Below are positions 7,155 to 16,427 of a DNA stretch of 46,662 nt, in pieces; position 1 is the stretch's first letter; every line of letters begins with the position of its first letter. Position numbers and translations under genes: made by a program. The notes below the pieces were generated by a model. The model did not search any database. It worked only from the letters and a program-made list of their open reading frames with translations, and had not been told where the DNA came from. The stretch is from Bacteroidales bacterium (GTDB taxonomy: Bacteria > Bacteroidota > Bacteroidia > Bacteroidales > UBA10428), in assembly GCA_016926235.1 (NCBI GenBank), contig JAFGOZ010000509.1, forward strand, positions 1 to 46,662. The letters run 5' to 3'.

Positions 7155-10100
7155 ATATTCCCGATTATGGAAAAATAACAATGGATCGTATTCCATAACG
7201 AATAACTATTTTGTAGACTTAGAATACAGCCAGTTTGACTGGCAGGATTTTAATGGTGACGGATACCCCGATTTGTTATTGGAGGGATCAAATGGATTAA
7301 AAGAATGTGGATTTCTATATATCAATTCGAAAGACAAACCCTTTTATTTATCTGACACAATCATACCGGGTTCACAGAAAGGCAGTATAGGTTTTGGGGA
7401 TGTAGATAATGATGGTGACCTGGATGCATTTGTATCAGGCAGTAAATATTATCCTTCACTGAATCCTTATGTTATTTACACAAATACAGGGAGTGATTCA
7501 CTGATACCGGAATCTTTTACTGTGGATATACATACTATCAGTGATTTCCAATTCGGAGACTATGATAATGATAACGATCTGGATTTTATAATAAACGGTA
7601 AAACAGAACCTGGCTATAATGCCTTCACCTATATATACCAAAACACCCGATCCCCCAACACCCCACCCAATCCTCCGGCAAACATCTACTCCAATGTACA
7701 GGGCACAACCGTTTACTTAAGCTGGGACACTGCATCAGACAATAACACTCCGACCCCCATAAAATCCCTGACCTACAATATTTATGTAGGCACCACCAGC
7801 CAGGGCACAGATATTGTCTCCCCGCTTGCCAGTATACCTGGCGGTTTCCGTAAAATTGCCCGCCCGGGTTACATACAGGACACTGCCTGGACCCTGAAAA
7901 ACCTGGAAGCAGGAACCTACTACTGGGGAGTGCAGGCTATTGATAATGCGTTGGGAACATCAGCTTTTTCAATAGAAGACACATTCATAATTAAGGATCG
8001 TTTTACTGAAAGCTCTTTCTCTGAAGATCCACCTGTAAGTTCACCAGCCATGTTCTTTGATTGTGACCATGATAATGATTTTGATATGGTTCTGAATGGT
8101 TTTGATAATTTCTTCATTGCTTCATATGAAAATGGATTTGATTCAAGCAATTATAATCTGATTTTTTACGAGACATTCAACCCAATAAGAACAATTACTC
8201 CTAATGACTATAATAACGATAATTTAATCGACATTTCAGTCTCAGGGGATTATACCGATAATAGCAGTATTTTTGAAACAAGTATTGCCCTATTTAAATA
8301 TAACAGCCCTTATAACTATACAAAACAAGACAGCTTAATACAAGATATGTTTTACGACTATGTAATTTGGGCTGATTTTAATAATGATGGGTTGCAGGAT
8401 TTTATCACATCAGGTTTGAACTTGGATACAATCCCTAAAACAGTTATATATCAAAATAGCGGAAATGGAATTTTCATTAAAATTGACAATACCATAAGGG
8501 GATTTAATGAAAGTGGTGCTGTGGCTGCTGACTTCGACAACGATATGGATATTGATATTATTATTTACGGTAAAGATTCATTAGATAATCCAAATACATA
8601 TCTCTATAGAAATGAAGGAGAGTTTAATTTCAGCGAACAAGAAATACAAAATAATAAACTATTCAGATCCCAACCATATTTTGGAATTTATTCCGGTGAT
8701 TTCGATTTGAATGGCAAAATAGATGTTTATTTGGTTGGGCAAGCAACAAATAGTAATTATTATGTAAAAGTGCTATTAAACAATAATCTTAGTTTCACAG
8801 ATGCAAATTTACCTATAAAGGCCTGGAAGGAATTTACATCTAATTTCTGGGCAGATTATGATTATGATGGGGATATAGATATATTTTCCACTTCAACAGG
8901 TAATAGTCCAGATGAAACGAGACTTTACATTAACAATAATCAACAACTCGAAGAAAAAATTTATAGTCTCAGTGCACTTAATAAGTTGCTTCAACCTTTT
9001 ATAGCGGTCAACCTTGATAATCAAAACGGCCTGGATTTTCTCATGAAAAAAGATGCTGGCAACTACATCCAGTTCTTTGACAATTACGCCCAGTTCAACA
9101 AACAAACAACTGCCCCTGCCAACCTGCATGCTGCTATGGACAGCCTGGATGTGGTATTTAGCTGGGATAAGCTGCCGGATTGCCCTGCATGTACCTATAA
9201 CATACGCGTGGGTACCAGCCCGGATATGGTTGATATTATGTCTCCCATGGCAGATACTGCTACCGGCTTCCGTTACGTAATAGGACCGGGAAATGCTTAC
9301 ATGAATAGCGGCTGGCGGTTGAAAGGCCTGGAGCCGGAAACTTACTACTGGAGTGTACAAGCTGTAGATGCAGCTAATACAGGCGGTCCCTGGGCTCCGC
9401 TGCAATCCTTTGATGTAACCGTAGTAAATGCAGCATTCACGGGAACAACAGTATGTCTGGAAGATACTACTACATTTACGGATGCTTCTGCCACTTCAAA
9501 AGGAAGCATTATTGAGTGGAACTGGGATTTTGGAGATGGCACAACATCTGCCCTCCAAAACCCGGTTCATGTTTTCGACTCGGCTAAAACCTATTTAGTA
9601 AAACTAACTGCTTATTCTTCCACTTCTGATAGCTCAACAGTTGAGAAAAGTGTAATTGTAAAACCTAAACCGGATGCAAGATTTACTTCTACAACTGTCT
9701 GTCAGGGTACACCTACAAAATTTATTAAAACCGGTAAAAACAGCGGTTTAAATATAACCAACTCATTACTGCAATTTGGTGATGGTGAGTCCAGTACCAG
9801 TTTGGGTGATACAATAACTCAAGGATATATTAATGTAGGGAGTTTTACTTCTTCACTATTGCTGAATGCTGATAATGGGTGTAGTGATTCATATCAAACT
9901 ACCGTAAGAGTTGGTGGCTTACCTGATGTTTCAATTACAGATGAAGGTGCGATTTCTCCCATTTGTGTCGGAGATACTGTAAGATTGAGTGTTAAAGATT
10001 CATCAGACTTCACGTATGCATGGAAACGCAATGGTGAAGATATCGGAATACACGAAAATATACTGGAAATAACCCGAGAAGATGAATCCGGAGTATATAC

Positions 10101-11406
10101 TGTAAACGTAACAAATACTATTGGTTATTGTATTGCACAATCCTCAACAAAAAATGTAACAGTTAATTCTCTCCCTAATCCGCCTACAATCCAGCCCTCT
10201 CAAACTCCTGTAGGTTTCTGCCAGGGTGATAGTATTGTTCTTAGCGTGAACAAGGGTTATGCAGCATATTCCTGGAAGAATGGTAGCGGGGACGATATTA
10301 GTGCAGGTAAAAATTATCAGTATGTTGCGAAATCAACAGGTGACTATAGTGTAGAAATCACCAATTCCGATGGATGTTCAGCTATTTCTGCAAATACTAT
10401 CACCGTTACGGTATATCCCTCTCCTGCAGTTCCCAACCTGGCATTTTCAGGCCAGCAGGGAAAATGCCAGGGAGAGACTTTGCTGAACTGGATTACCAAC
10501 CCTAACGCAGGTAACCAATACCAATGGTATAGTACCGTGGGAATTATAACTGGTGAAACAGAGGACTCCCTGCTTATTTCTACTGATGGCAATTACTATA
10601 TCACAGCAACCAGCTCAAATGGATGTGAAAGCAGCAGTGCCATGGTAGAAGCTACTTTTTCACCACGTCCGCTAAGACCGGTACTATCCGAAACAGGAAC
10701 AGTCTCCAAATGTCCGGATGAACTGATTCCGGTATCGGTAACGAGGATAGAAGGATACAACTACCAATGGTTGCTATACGGAGAGGAATTGCCCGACGCA
10801 GACAGCAGTGCCATTTATGCTTTATTGCCGGGGCAATACCGCTGCGAAGTAAGCAACAAGGGATGTACCAACCTGTCAGACTCCCTGATAATAGTATATA
10901 AAGAGGCTCCAGCCAAACCCTTATTGGAAGCAGAAGGCCCCAATGTATGGATCATTGGCTGCAGTAACGATACAGCTAAATTTTATCGCTGGTACTATGA
11001 TGACGTTCTCATAGCAGGTGCTAATAAAGCCTACTACGTGGCCTATCAAAACACTGGTTCTTACATCGTTGAGATCAATACGGGAGGCGAATGCTGGCGA
11101 AAATCCGATCCTATAGTAATAGGCAGCGGCACAACCATTAAAGACACCATCCTATTCGGAAAGGTTGTTCTCTTCCCCAACCCTTCAACCGGTGAATTTA
11201 TCCTGGAAATGGATAACGACATCGAAGGCCCTGTATTAATACGGATCATCAATCTGATGGGTGAGGTAACAGAATCCCGGATAGTTGAAAAATCCGGACG
11301 ATACCACTCCGAAGCTTTCAATCTTAACCAGCAGGCTGTATACATCGTGTCTATGCAGTATGAGGATAAGATTATTTCACGAAGGATCATGATTATACCT
11401 GAGTAA
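7075..11406 (+). CDS. Giant FG-GAP / Fn3 / PKD protein with T9SS sorting domain, 3' part after a frameshift
   Basis: Homologous sequence begins at about nt 7146; the TTG at 7075 is only the open-frame limit. In merged numbering from 6519 (about 1628 residues) the order is: FG-GAP propeller blades to about 375; Fn3-like module about 380-490 (YLSWDTASDN..YNIYVGTT..YYWGVQAID); second FG-GAP set about 505-855; second Fn3 about 860-968 (FSWDKLPDC..YYWSVQAVD); PKD domain about 970-1047 (WNWDFGDGTTS); a degenerate PKD; three or four Ig-like modules with paired Cys; and a T9SS type A sorting domain about 1545-1628 (LFPNPSTGEF ... RRIMIIPE). It would be exported through the outer membrane and cell-surface attached or released. 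If the frameshift is real, the fragment lacks a signal peptide and would not be exported. Confidence 0.85.
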   Translation: MKGRFSLSIMTWTRIWIFLSADWNANKYSRLWKNNNGSYSITNNYFVDLEYSQFDWQDFNGDGYPDLLLEGSNGLKECGFLYINSKDKPFYLSDTIIPGSQKGSIGFGDVDNDGDLDAFVSGSKYYPSLNPYVIYTNTGSDSLIPESFTVDIHTISDFQFGDYDNDNDLDFIINGKTEPGYNAFTYIYQNTRSPNTPPNPPANIYSNVQGTTVYLSWDTASDNNTPTPIKSLTYNIYVGTTSQGTDIVSPLASIPGGFRKIARPGYIQDTAWTLKNLEAGTYYWGVQAIDNALGTSAFSIEDTFIIKDRFTESSFSEDPPVSSPAMFFDCDHDNDFDMVLNGFDNFFIASYENGFDSSNYNLIFYETFNPIRTITPNDYNNDNLIDISVSGDYTDNSSIFETSIALFKYNSPYNYTKQDSLIQDMFYDYVIWADFNNDGLQDFITSGLNLDTIPKTVIYQNSGNGIFIKIDNTIRGFNESGAVAADFDNDMDIDIIIYGKDSLDNPNTYLYRNEGEFNFSEQEIQNNKLFRSQPYFGIYSGDFDLNGKIDVYLVGQATNSNYYVKVLLNNNLSFTDANLPIKAWKEFTSNFWADYDYDGDIDIFSTSTGNSPDETRLYINNNQQLEEKIYSLSALNKLLQPFIAVNLDNQNGLDFLMKKDAGNYIQFFDNYAQFNKQTTAPANLHAAMDSLDVVFSWDKLPDCPACTYNIRVGTSPDMVDIMSPMADTATGFRYVIGPGNAYMNSGWRLKGLEPETYYWSVQAVDAANTGGPWAPLQSFDVTVVNAAFTGTTVCLEDTTTFTDASATSKGSIIEWNWDFGDGTTSALQNPVHVFDSAKTYLVKLTAYSSTSDSSTVEKSVIVKPKPDARFTSTTVCQGTPTKFIKTGKNSGLNITNSLLQFGDGESSTSLGDTITQGYINVGSFTSSLLLNADNGCSDSYQTTVRVGGLPDVSITDEGAISPICVGDTVRLSVKDSSDFTYAWKRNGEDIGIHENILEITREDESGVYTVNVTNTIGYCIAQSSTKNVTVNSLPNPPTIQPSQTPVGFCQGDSIVLSVNKGYAAYSWKNGSGDDISAGKNYQYVAKSTGDYSVEITNSDGCSAISANTITVTVYPSPAVPNLAFSGQQGKCQGETLLNWITNPNAGNQYQWYSTVGIITGETEDSLLISTDGNYYITATSSNGCESSSAMVEATFSPRPLRPVLSETGTVSKCPDELIPVSVTRIEGYNYQWLLYGEELPDADSSAIYALLPGQYRCEVSNKGCTNLSDSLIIVYKEAPAKPLLEAEGPNVWIIGCSNDTAKFYRWYYDDVLIAGANKAYYVAYQNTGSYIVEINTGGECWRKSDPIVIGSGTTIKDTILFGKVVLFPNPSTGEFILEMDNDIEGPVLIRIINLMGEVTESRIVEKSGRYHSEAFNLNQQAVYIVSMQYEDKIISRRIMIIPE

Positions 11407-11441
11407 TGTAGAATGTAAAATTGATAATGTATAATGATTAA

Positions 11442-11473
11442 CTGCCTTCTCAGCCAATTGGTTGAGAAGACAG
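11442..11473. repeat. 32-nt imperfect palindrome after the FG-GAP gene
   Basis: Arms CTGCCTTCTCA and TGAGAAGACAG enclose the CCAATTGG core; there is one mismatch pair in the outer stem. It sits 36 nt after the stop codon at 11406, so it could terminate transcription, but no T-run follows and the shape resembles the CTCCGCCAGCTGGCGGAAG repeat upstream. I therefore call it a palindromic repeat. Confidence 0.7.
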
Positions 11474-11491
11474 AATGAACTAAAATAAAAA

Positions 11492-11530
11492 AATATCGAA
11501 TAATGAATTTCGAATATCGAATATCGAATT
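11492..11530. repeat. ATATCGA heptamer repeats, left flank of the S23 gene
   Basis: Several partly degenerate copies of ATATCGA/AATATCGAAT ending 21 nt before the four-helix-bundle gene. They are the reverse complement of the heptamer array at 11962-11992 on the other side of that gene. Confidence 0.75.
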
Positions 11531-11550
11531 GAAGACTAAGCAATATATTG

Positions 11551-11916
11551 ATGAATAAAAAATATGATTTAGAAGACAGATTAATCGATTTCACTATAAA
11601 AATAAGTGAAATAGTGGAATTATTACCTAATACCAAATTGGCAAACCAGATAGGTGGTCAGTTGATCAGAAGTTACTCATCTCCTGCTTTAAATTATGGT
11701 GAAGCTCAAGCAGCAGAATCAACAAATGATTTTATACACAAGTTGAAAATCATTTTGAAAGAACTACGTGAAAGCTTGGTATGTTTGAAAATCATTATTA
11801 AAAAACCATTGGTAAAACCAATATCTTTAATTGAATTAACTATGAAAGAGACAAACGAATTAATATCAATATTTGTTGCAAGTGTGAAGACTGCTCAAAA
11901 AAATAATAAAAAATGA
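11551..11916 (+). CDS. Four-helix bundle protein (S23 / 23S rRNA intervening-sequence family)
   Basis: A protein of 121 residues from ATG 11551; a TTG one codon earlier is a poorer start. It is all helical, with the family's hallmark 'LEDRLIDFTIKI', 'ANQIGGQLIRSYSSPALNYGEAQAA.S..DFIHKLKIILKELRES' and a final amphipathic helix. Family members were first found inside 23S rRNA intervening sequences, but in Bacteroidota they are usually stand-alone genes of unknown role. Here there is no rRNA nearby; instead heptamer repeats in opposite orientations flank it, suggesting a mobile cassette (inference). The poly-Lys tail and high A content differ from the neighbouring secreted genes. Confidence 0.88.
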   Translation: MNKKYDLEDRLIDFTIKISEIVELLPNTKLANQIGGQLIRSYSSPALNYGEAQAAESTNDFIHKLKIILKELRESLVCLKIIIKKPLVKPISLIELTMKETNELISIFVASVKTAQKNNKK

Positions 11917-12328
11917 AGACACCACACATATCACTGAACATATGTTTTAACAAACTTCTTTATTCGATATTCGATATTCGATATTCGATATTTAATAATA
12001 GCAGAAAAACTCCAATAGGATACTTTTCAATAATTTTTTGCGCTCTTTGCGTATTGATCTTTGCGCCTTTGCGTGAAATTCTTTTCTCAAAAACAATTCA
12101 CCCCTGTAGTCCCCTCAAGGGGACACAAGCTCTGTGGTTTGACTTGCTTGTATTTTATTTTCTATCACTTCAGTTATTTAAATTATCATCCCTAATAAAA
12201 CCTCAAACCTTCCTTAGTGCTTGTCCTCCCCCGGGGGAGGTGCCCGCCTCGGCGGACGGAGGGGGGAAAAACCGGATAGTTAATCAACCATTTGAATCCA
12301 TATTATTAAAAACAGAAAACCCAAATAA
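11917..12328. repeat. Repeat-rich gap: TTCGATA heptamer array and GC-rich palindromes
   Basis: Positions 11962-11992 are 4.4 tandem copies of ATTCGAT. About 12037-12082 hold the low-complexity 'TTTGCGC..TTTGCGT' words. A CCCCTCAAGGGG palindrome lies near 12112 and CCTCCCCCGGGGGAGG at 12225-12240, followed by GCCTCGGCGGACGGAGGGGG. The GC-rich elements resemble those at 5510-6460. An open frame of 139 codons crosses the stretch (11913-12332), but it translates only repeat words and is not called. Confidence 0.8.
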
Positions 12329-14251
12329 ATGAAACGAATATTAATCACATGCACATTGATCCTGGTCTGCTTCCTCGCCACAGCAGGAACCAATTTCTCC
12401 GACAGACAGAAAGCCAAGATCTACACCGAGGTTATTAACCTGCTTGCAAAATATGAGACTATAAACAACGAGATAGCCAAATATAACGGTGTAGACCAGG
12501 CAAAGGTAGACATGCTGCACGATATGATGCTTAAGCTCTTCCTCAACCGAAACGTGTTTGTATACAACGACCTTGACCCCACAGGGACCCTTAGCAAAGC
12601 CTATGAAGTAGAAACCTATCTCTCCAACATGATACTATGGTACGGACAGGGAATTAACATGGAATTTGATCTTTCCAACATCAAAGCAGGAAAAATCCAT
12701 CAGCATAAAAGTAACATTTACTATCTCGATGTAATTGTGCAAAAGGACATAAGCGGCAGCTTCCAGAACAGGACAATGAATAATACTACTAAGAACCTGA
12801 GTTACCGGATTGCATTCATTAAAAAGAGAGGTTCGTATGTAAAATTCAAAATTGTAGGTGTAAGGGATGCTTCCGACACAAAAGGCACAGCAGACCTCAG
12901 GGCATTAGATGAACTGAGCAATGTGAATATAAGTGAAGAAGAGATAAGTAAAATACGCGAGCGATGCAAAACCCTTATCAACGACTACACCATGGCCATG
13001 ACATTGATAGGCAGCCCCGATGAACCCGTTGAAGACAAAGAGCTATACCGGATGGATCTCGAAACCAAATTCAGCGATAGCAGTGCAACCGTATACAATG
13101 ACCTGGAACCCGATGGAAAAGAAACTGCCCTGAACATTGAAAAATACCTGGATCTTCTGCAAAAGGAATATCCAAAAGGAATAAACACATTCAATATCAA
13201 CCTTGATTCAGCAGTTTTTGGACAAGTGGAAAAAACAGGTCCTAACAGGTACTACACCTATTTATATGCTGACAAACTATTCTCTGGCCAGTACAAAGGC
13301 AAGCAAATACATAAAGATGCCGGAAATTATGTGTACCGCATCATGTTCGAAGATAACAAGGGGAACTATTCTCTCTTCACTATTTCCAGCATCGAAAAGC
13401 TTGATAAGGATTATTCCGGTATTTCCACTGCAAAATTTGAAGACAAAGATTTTATAAATATAAAACCTATAGGACGGGAAAAATGGTCTCTTACCTTTCA
13501 TGGGATGGGTGGGATATCCTCCATACTGGACCAGAATCTGACAACTCCGACTTTAACGGAAAATTATTACAACTGGAGTAATAAGCCTGGTAACCAGTAT
13601 CAGGCAGGGATAGGGTTAGATTACTTTTTTAATCAGCACATGGGAATAGAGACAGGAATAACCTATGAGAAATATTCCCATTCATACAATCTTAATGGCG
13701 AATTTATAGATGGTGAATACACCCAGGATGCCTTTAATGAAATTGACTTTTTAAAAATTATACGTGCTGATAACTATGATACTACTCTTACTCTTGATTA
13801 TATTTCCATACCACTTCACTTTATATATATTACAGGGGCAAAAGACAGATTTAGTTTTTATACTTCACTGGGACTAAATATCGGATATCTAATCAAAAGC
13901 AATTATCATGTAACAGGTGATTACCAGTACCTGGGATATTATGAATCTGCCGAAACCAATGTGCTAAGATACAGGGAAGTAGAAGAATGGGGCTTTTATG
14001 ACCGTAATGATATTGATAATCAAGGCAGCATCAGCCTTAAAAAAGTTAACCTATCAGCATCAGCGGCCATTGGAGTTGAAATACCAATAGGATATTATGG
14101 TTCTTTTCGCCTGGGACCAAAATATATACTTGGACTTAACAGCCTCTCAAATTCATCTGTATCAACCGATATTTTTAACCGGGAAATTATAAGTAAACCA
14201 GTAAAAACCAGTATATTTGGTTTTGAATTATGCTATGTTCTAAAACTCTAA
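12329..14251 (+). CDS. Secreted protein with duplicated N-terminal domain and C-terminal outer-membrane beta-barrel
   Basis: The 640-residue product starts with a signal peptide (MKRILITCTLILVCFLATAGT). Two related segments follow, about 20-190 and 205-375: both contain 'VYNDL[DE]P.G', a helix leading to '[YE]LxxM/LL..YGQGIN' or 'YPKGIN', a strand '.YY...', and '[IV]..D....GQ' ending in a 'YRI.F....G.Y..F.I' strand pair. This is an internal duplication visible by eye. From about 385 the sequence becomes a PorT-like outer-membrane barrel: alternating strands such as 'WSLTFHGMGGISS', 'YQAGIGLDYFFNQHMGIETGITYEKYS', 'ISIPLHFIYI', 'FRLGPKYILGLN', ending with Phe/Leu-rich 'FGFELCYVLKL'. Function unknown; probably an outer-membrane anchor presenting periplasmic domains. 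It is followed 11 nt later by the next gene. Confidence 0.75.
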   Translation: MKRILITCTLILVCFLATAGTNFSDRQKAKIYTEVINLLAKYETINNEIAKYNGVDQAKVDMLHDMMLKLFLNRNVFVYNDLDPTGTLSKAYEVETYLSNMILWYGQGINMEFDLSNIKAGKIHQHKSNIYYLDVIVQKDISGSFQNRTMNNTTKNLSYRIAFIKKRGSYVKFKIVGVRDASDTKGTADLRALDELSNVNISEEEISKIRERCKTLINDYTMAMTLIGSPDEPVEDKELYRMDLETKFSDSSATVYNDLEPDGKETALNIEKYLDLLQKEYPKGINTFNINLDSAVFGQVEKTGPNRYYTYLYADKLFSGQYKGKQIHKDAGNYVYRIMFEDNKGNYSLFTISSIEKLDKDYSGISTAKFEDKDFINIKPIGREKWSLTFHGMGGISSILDQNLTTPTLTENYYNWSNKPGNQYQAGIGLDYFFNQHMGIETGITYEKYSHSYNLNGEFIDGEYTQDAFNEIDFLKIIRADNYDTTLTLDYISIPLHFIYITGAKDRFSFYTSLGLNIGYLIKSNYHVTGDYQYLGYYESAETNVLRYREVEEWGFYDRNDIDNQGSISLKKVNLSASAAIGVEIPIGYYGSFRLGPKYILGLNSLSNSSVSTDIFNREIISKPVKTSIFGFELCYVLKL

Positions 14252-14262
14252 GTTCAAAAAAC

Positions 14263-14877
14263 ATGAAAACACATACCAAAATGGCCCGGATCTTTGTGAC
14301 ATTTTTAATCTTTTTGTTTGCAGGTATTTCTGTAAATGCGCAAGCACTGAGCTTTGCTGAAGAAATTAACCTGAGTGAAGGAGAAATTCAGATATTCATT
14401 AAAAAGACCAGCCAGAAAATTGATGAGTTCCAGGAATATATTATCATTCTGGCCAGCAAGGAAGAAACCAGGGAAAGGAAAGATATGTCTGAAAAAGCAG
14501 CATTAAAGTTATTTTATCCAGGCGCTATTATTAAAATAACTACTACCGATAAACAGGGGAGTAAGAAAGAGGTAGTCAGGACCATCGCTGAATACTTGTA
14601 CAGGTTAAAAATACTTCCGTTCAAAAAAGTGAATATCGATTTTTATGACATCGCCTATGTTACAACCTTTAAAAAAGGCCCCGATGGGAAATATTACGGC
14701 ACAGCAACGATATTCCAGAAGTTCACCGGTTTTCAGGGCGACAACATGGTGTATGAAAGTGTAACTAAAAAAGAAATTGAAGTAATCCTGGAAAATGTCG
14801 AAGATGAGTTTTACGGCGAAAAGCGATGGAAAATATTTTTGGGCGATATAAAGGCCACAGAGACAACTAACTCCTAA
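14263..14877 (+). CDS. Secreted protein of unknown function, related to the 12329-14251 N-terminal domain
   Basis: I choose ATG 14263, not the upstream ATG 14230, because it lies after the stop codon of the preceding gene and yields a good signal peptide (MARIFVTFLIFLFAGISVNAQ, with MKTHTK in front). The mature part (about 180 residues) has a helical N-half (YIIILASKEETRERKDMSEKA), then 'AEYLYRLKILPFKKVNIDFYDI', 'YYGTATIFQKFTGFQGD' and 'KRWKIFLGDI'. These line up in order and pattern with the repeated domain of the preceding barrel protein. It probably works with that protein (inference from shared domain and 11-nt spacing). Confidence 0.7.
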   Translation: MKTHTKMARIFVTFLIFLFAGISVNAQALSFAEEINLSEGEIQIFIKKTSQKIDEFQEYIIILASKEETRERKDMSEKAALKLFYPGAIIKITTTDKQGSKKEVVRTIAEYLYRLKILPFKKVNIDFYDIAYVTTFKKGPDGKYYGTATIFQKFTGFQGDNMVYESVTKKEIEVILENVEDEFYGEKRWKIFLGDIKATETTNS

Positions 14878-14975
14878 CATGAGACTTTAAAAGTAAATTA
14901 TTTTTAAAATTCGAATCACTAGTAAACATTAACAATTAAGCAATATAGCCATTTAACAATATAACAATCAAACTA

Positions 14976-15788
14976 ATGAAAAAGTATCTCGCCATTTGCA
15001 CAATTCTACTGCTTTCCAGCAATATTTCACGGGCGCAACTTATATTATCAAATAATTCCACGCCTCTGGAAATTCAAACAAGTGTGCACCAACTGGACCA
15101 GTTTATCGGACGTTTCGGCTACCAGCTGGATTTTACGAATAAGCCGGTAACGGATGACTTCATGAAAAAATACTCCCGAAAACTCGTTATTAGCCTGCTG
15201 TTGGACCAGGAAGACAAGCGTTTTGATACAGCATCGGTTGACCAGGCTTATGTTGACCAGGTAAAGAAATTTATCACCTATGTTGTAGACAATAACCTGA
15301 CCATCAACCGGGATAATAACCTGTATGTAGTATTGAATGGCCAGTTTTTATGCCAGGGCAAATCTATTCCGGTTCAACTGCTTATGCAATATTATTATCA
15401 CGGCGAGAATGCCTATAGCTGGAAAATAATTGATGTGTACAGCACTCAATTTGATTTTGCAGGCACAGAGGAAATAACAAAATACATCCCGCCCAACAAT
15501 GATGAAATGGGCTTTATGTACCTGCAACGCGCATTTGAAGATGTTGAAAATCTGGGAAATTATACCGACACCACTTTAATTCAAAGCCAGTTATCCGTCT
15601 TTTTATATTTAATGAGCCAAAAGCAAATTACATTTCAGCAAATTCAGGATTATCATTACCTGTATATTGGCATTAAGGGCTGGTGTATGGAAATAAAGAA
15701 TTTCCAGCGCGAAGGGCTTAATACCGGCTGGCTGATTAGCGATATCCGAAAATTTAATGAAGAGAAACTTTTGTTAAATAAATATTGA
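14976..15788 (+). CDS. Secreted protein of unknown function, third member of the cluster
   Basis: A 270-residue protein with a signal peptide (MKKYLAICTILLLSSNISRAQ). Central sequence 'VDQVKKFITYVVDNNLTIN..NNLYVVLNGQFLCQGKSIPVQLLMQYYYHG..YSWKIIDV' has the helix-strand-strand-strand order of the NTF2-like-looking domains of the two upstream genes, but with only weak identity. The C-terminal 80 residues are helical and Gln/Tyr-rich (SQKQITFQQIQDYHYLYIG). Separated from the previous gene by 98 nt of AT-rich DNA, so it may have its own start. No known family recognised. Confidence 0.65.
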   Translation: MKKYLAICTILLLSSNISRAQLILSNNSTPLEIQTSVHQLDQFIGRFGYQLDFTNKPVTDDFMKKYSRKLVISLLLDQEDKRFDTASVDQAYVDQVKKFITYVVDNNLTINRDNNLYVVLNGQFLCQGKSIPVQLLMQYYYHGENAYSWKIIDVYSTQFDFAGTEEITKYIPPNNDEMGFMYLQRAFEDVENLGNYTDTTLIQSQLSVFLYLMSQKQITFQQIQDYHYLYIGIKGWCMEIKNFQREGLNTGWLISDIRKFNEEKLLLNKY

Positions 15789-15811
15789 ATATTTTTTGCA
15801 GGCAGGAAACT

Positions 15812-16222
15812 TTAGTTATTAACTACTATTTCAATTGCTTTTTCGCTTTCTACATCATGTATAATAGAATGTTCAATGATTTTGACCGGTTTGTCCGACA
15901 TAGGGATCAGCAAGCCGAACTTTTTCGGCGGGCCTTCCACTTCCATATTCGTTACTTCATAAATATACGTCACTATCATCTCATCCCCATTTACTGTTAA
16001 ATCTTTAAATGTGATTTGATGAAAAGTACTGGTCCATGGCTTAAGAATAACCATCACAGCATTTTTATCAAAATCAATAGGATAGTCATTATCAGAATAT
16101 TGCTTAAGCGCATCAGCAGAAGTAATTAAAAGACATGTATCCAGCGTATTTGCTTCAAAGTTCCCGTAAAACAGGACTTTTGATTCTTGTTCCAAATTGT
16201 TAGTAGTTTGTGCATAGCTCAC
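15812..16222 (-). CDS. Small secreted protein of unknown function with a broken signal peptide
   Basis: The open frame from GTG 16222 gives 136 residues starting MSYAQTTNN. Codons upstream in the same frame read ATG-TAA-ACG-AAT... (16279 down to 16223) and encode TNIYTNIIGAVLSFVFFVSYAQ, an excellent signal peptide with its cleavage site before Gln. The only defect is the second codon, TAA (16276-16274), where AAA (Lys) would be expected. So the native gene was most likely 15812-16279. As sequenced, only a truncated cytoplasmic form from GTG could be made. The mature part (VLFYGNFEANTLDTCLLITS..., VILKPWTSTFHQITFKDLTV) looks like a small beta-rich fold; I do not recognise it. Convergent with the preceding gene, 23 nt apart. 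Confidence 0.65.
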   Translation of the reverse strand: MSYAQTTNNLEQESKVLFYGNFEANTLDTCLLITSADALKQYSDNDYPIDFDKNAVMVILKPWTSTFHQITFKDLTVNGDEMIVTYIYEVTNMEVEGPPKKFGLLIPMSDKPVKIIEHSIIHDVESEKAIEIVVNN

Positions 16223-16427
16223 AAAAAATACAAATGATAGAACAGCCCCAATAATGTTTGTATAAATATTCGTTTACATAGTGATAGATTTTATTTGAAG
16301 TGAAAAGTTAGATTAAACATAAAAAGCCTCCATATTTAAATTTGTGAAGTCTTACATGCAAAGTTATACTCCTTAATAAAAAATATAAAATTTTTACAAA
16401 TAAAATGATAAATCCATACAGGCTTAT

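Noticed and set aside
11913..12332. Open frame of 139 codons overlapping the S23 gene end
   Set aside because: It runs through a heptamer array and GC-rich palindromes; the sequence is repeat-derived.
4002..16279. TAA read as a sense codon in this genome
   Set aside because: Two genes have an isolated in-frame TAA, but many normal genes here end with TAA at the expected place (ubiE, both beta-helix genes, rho), so reassignment is excluded.
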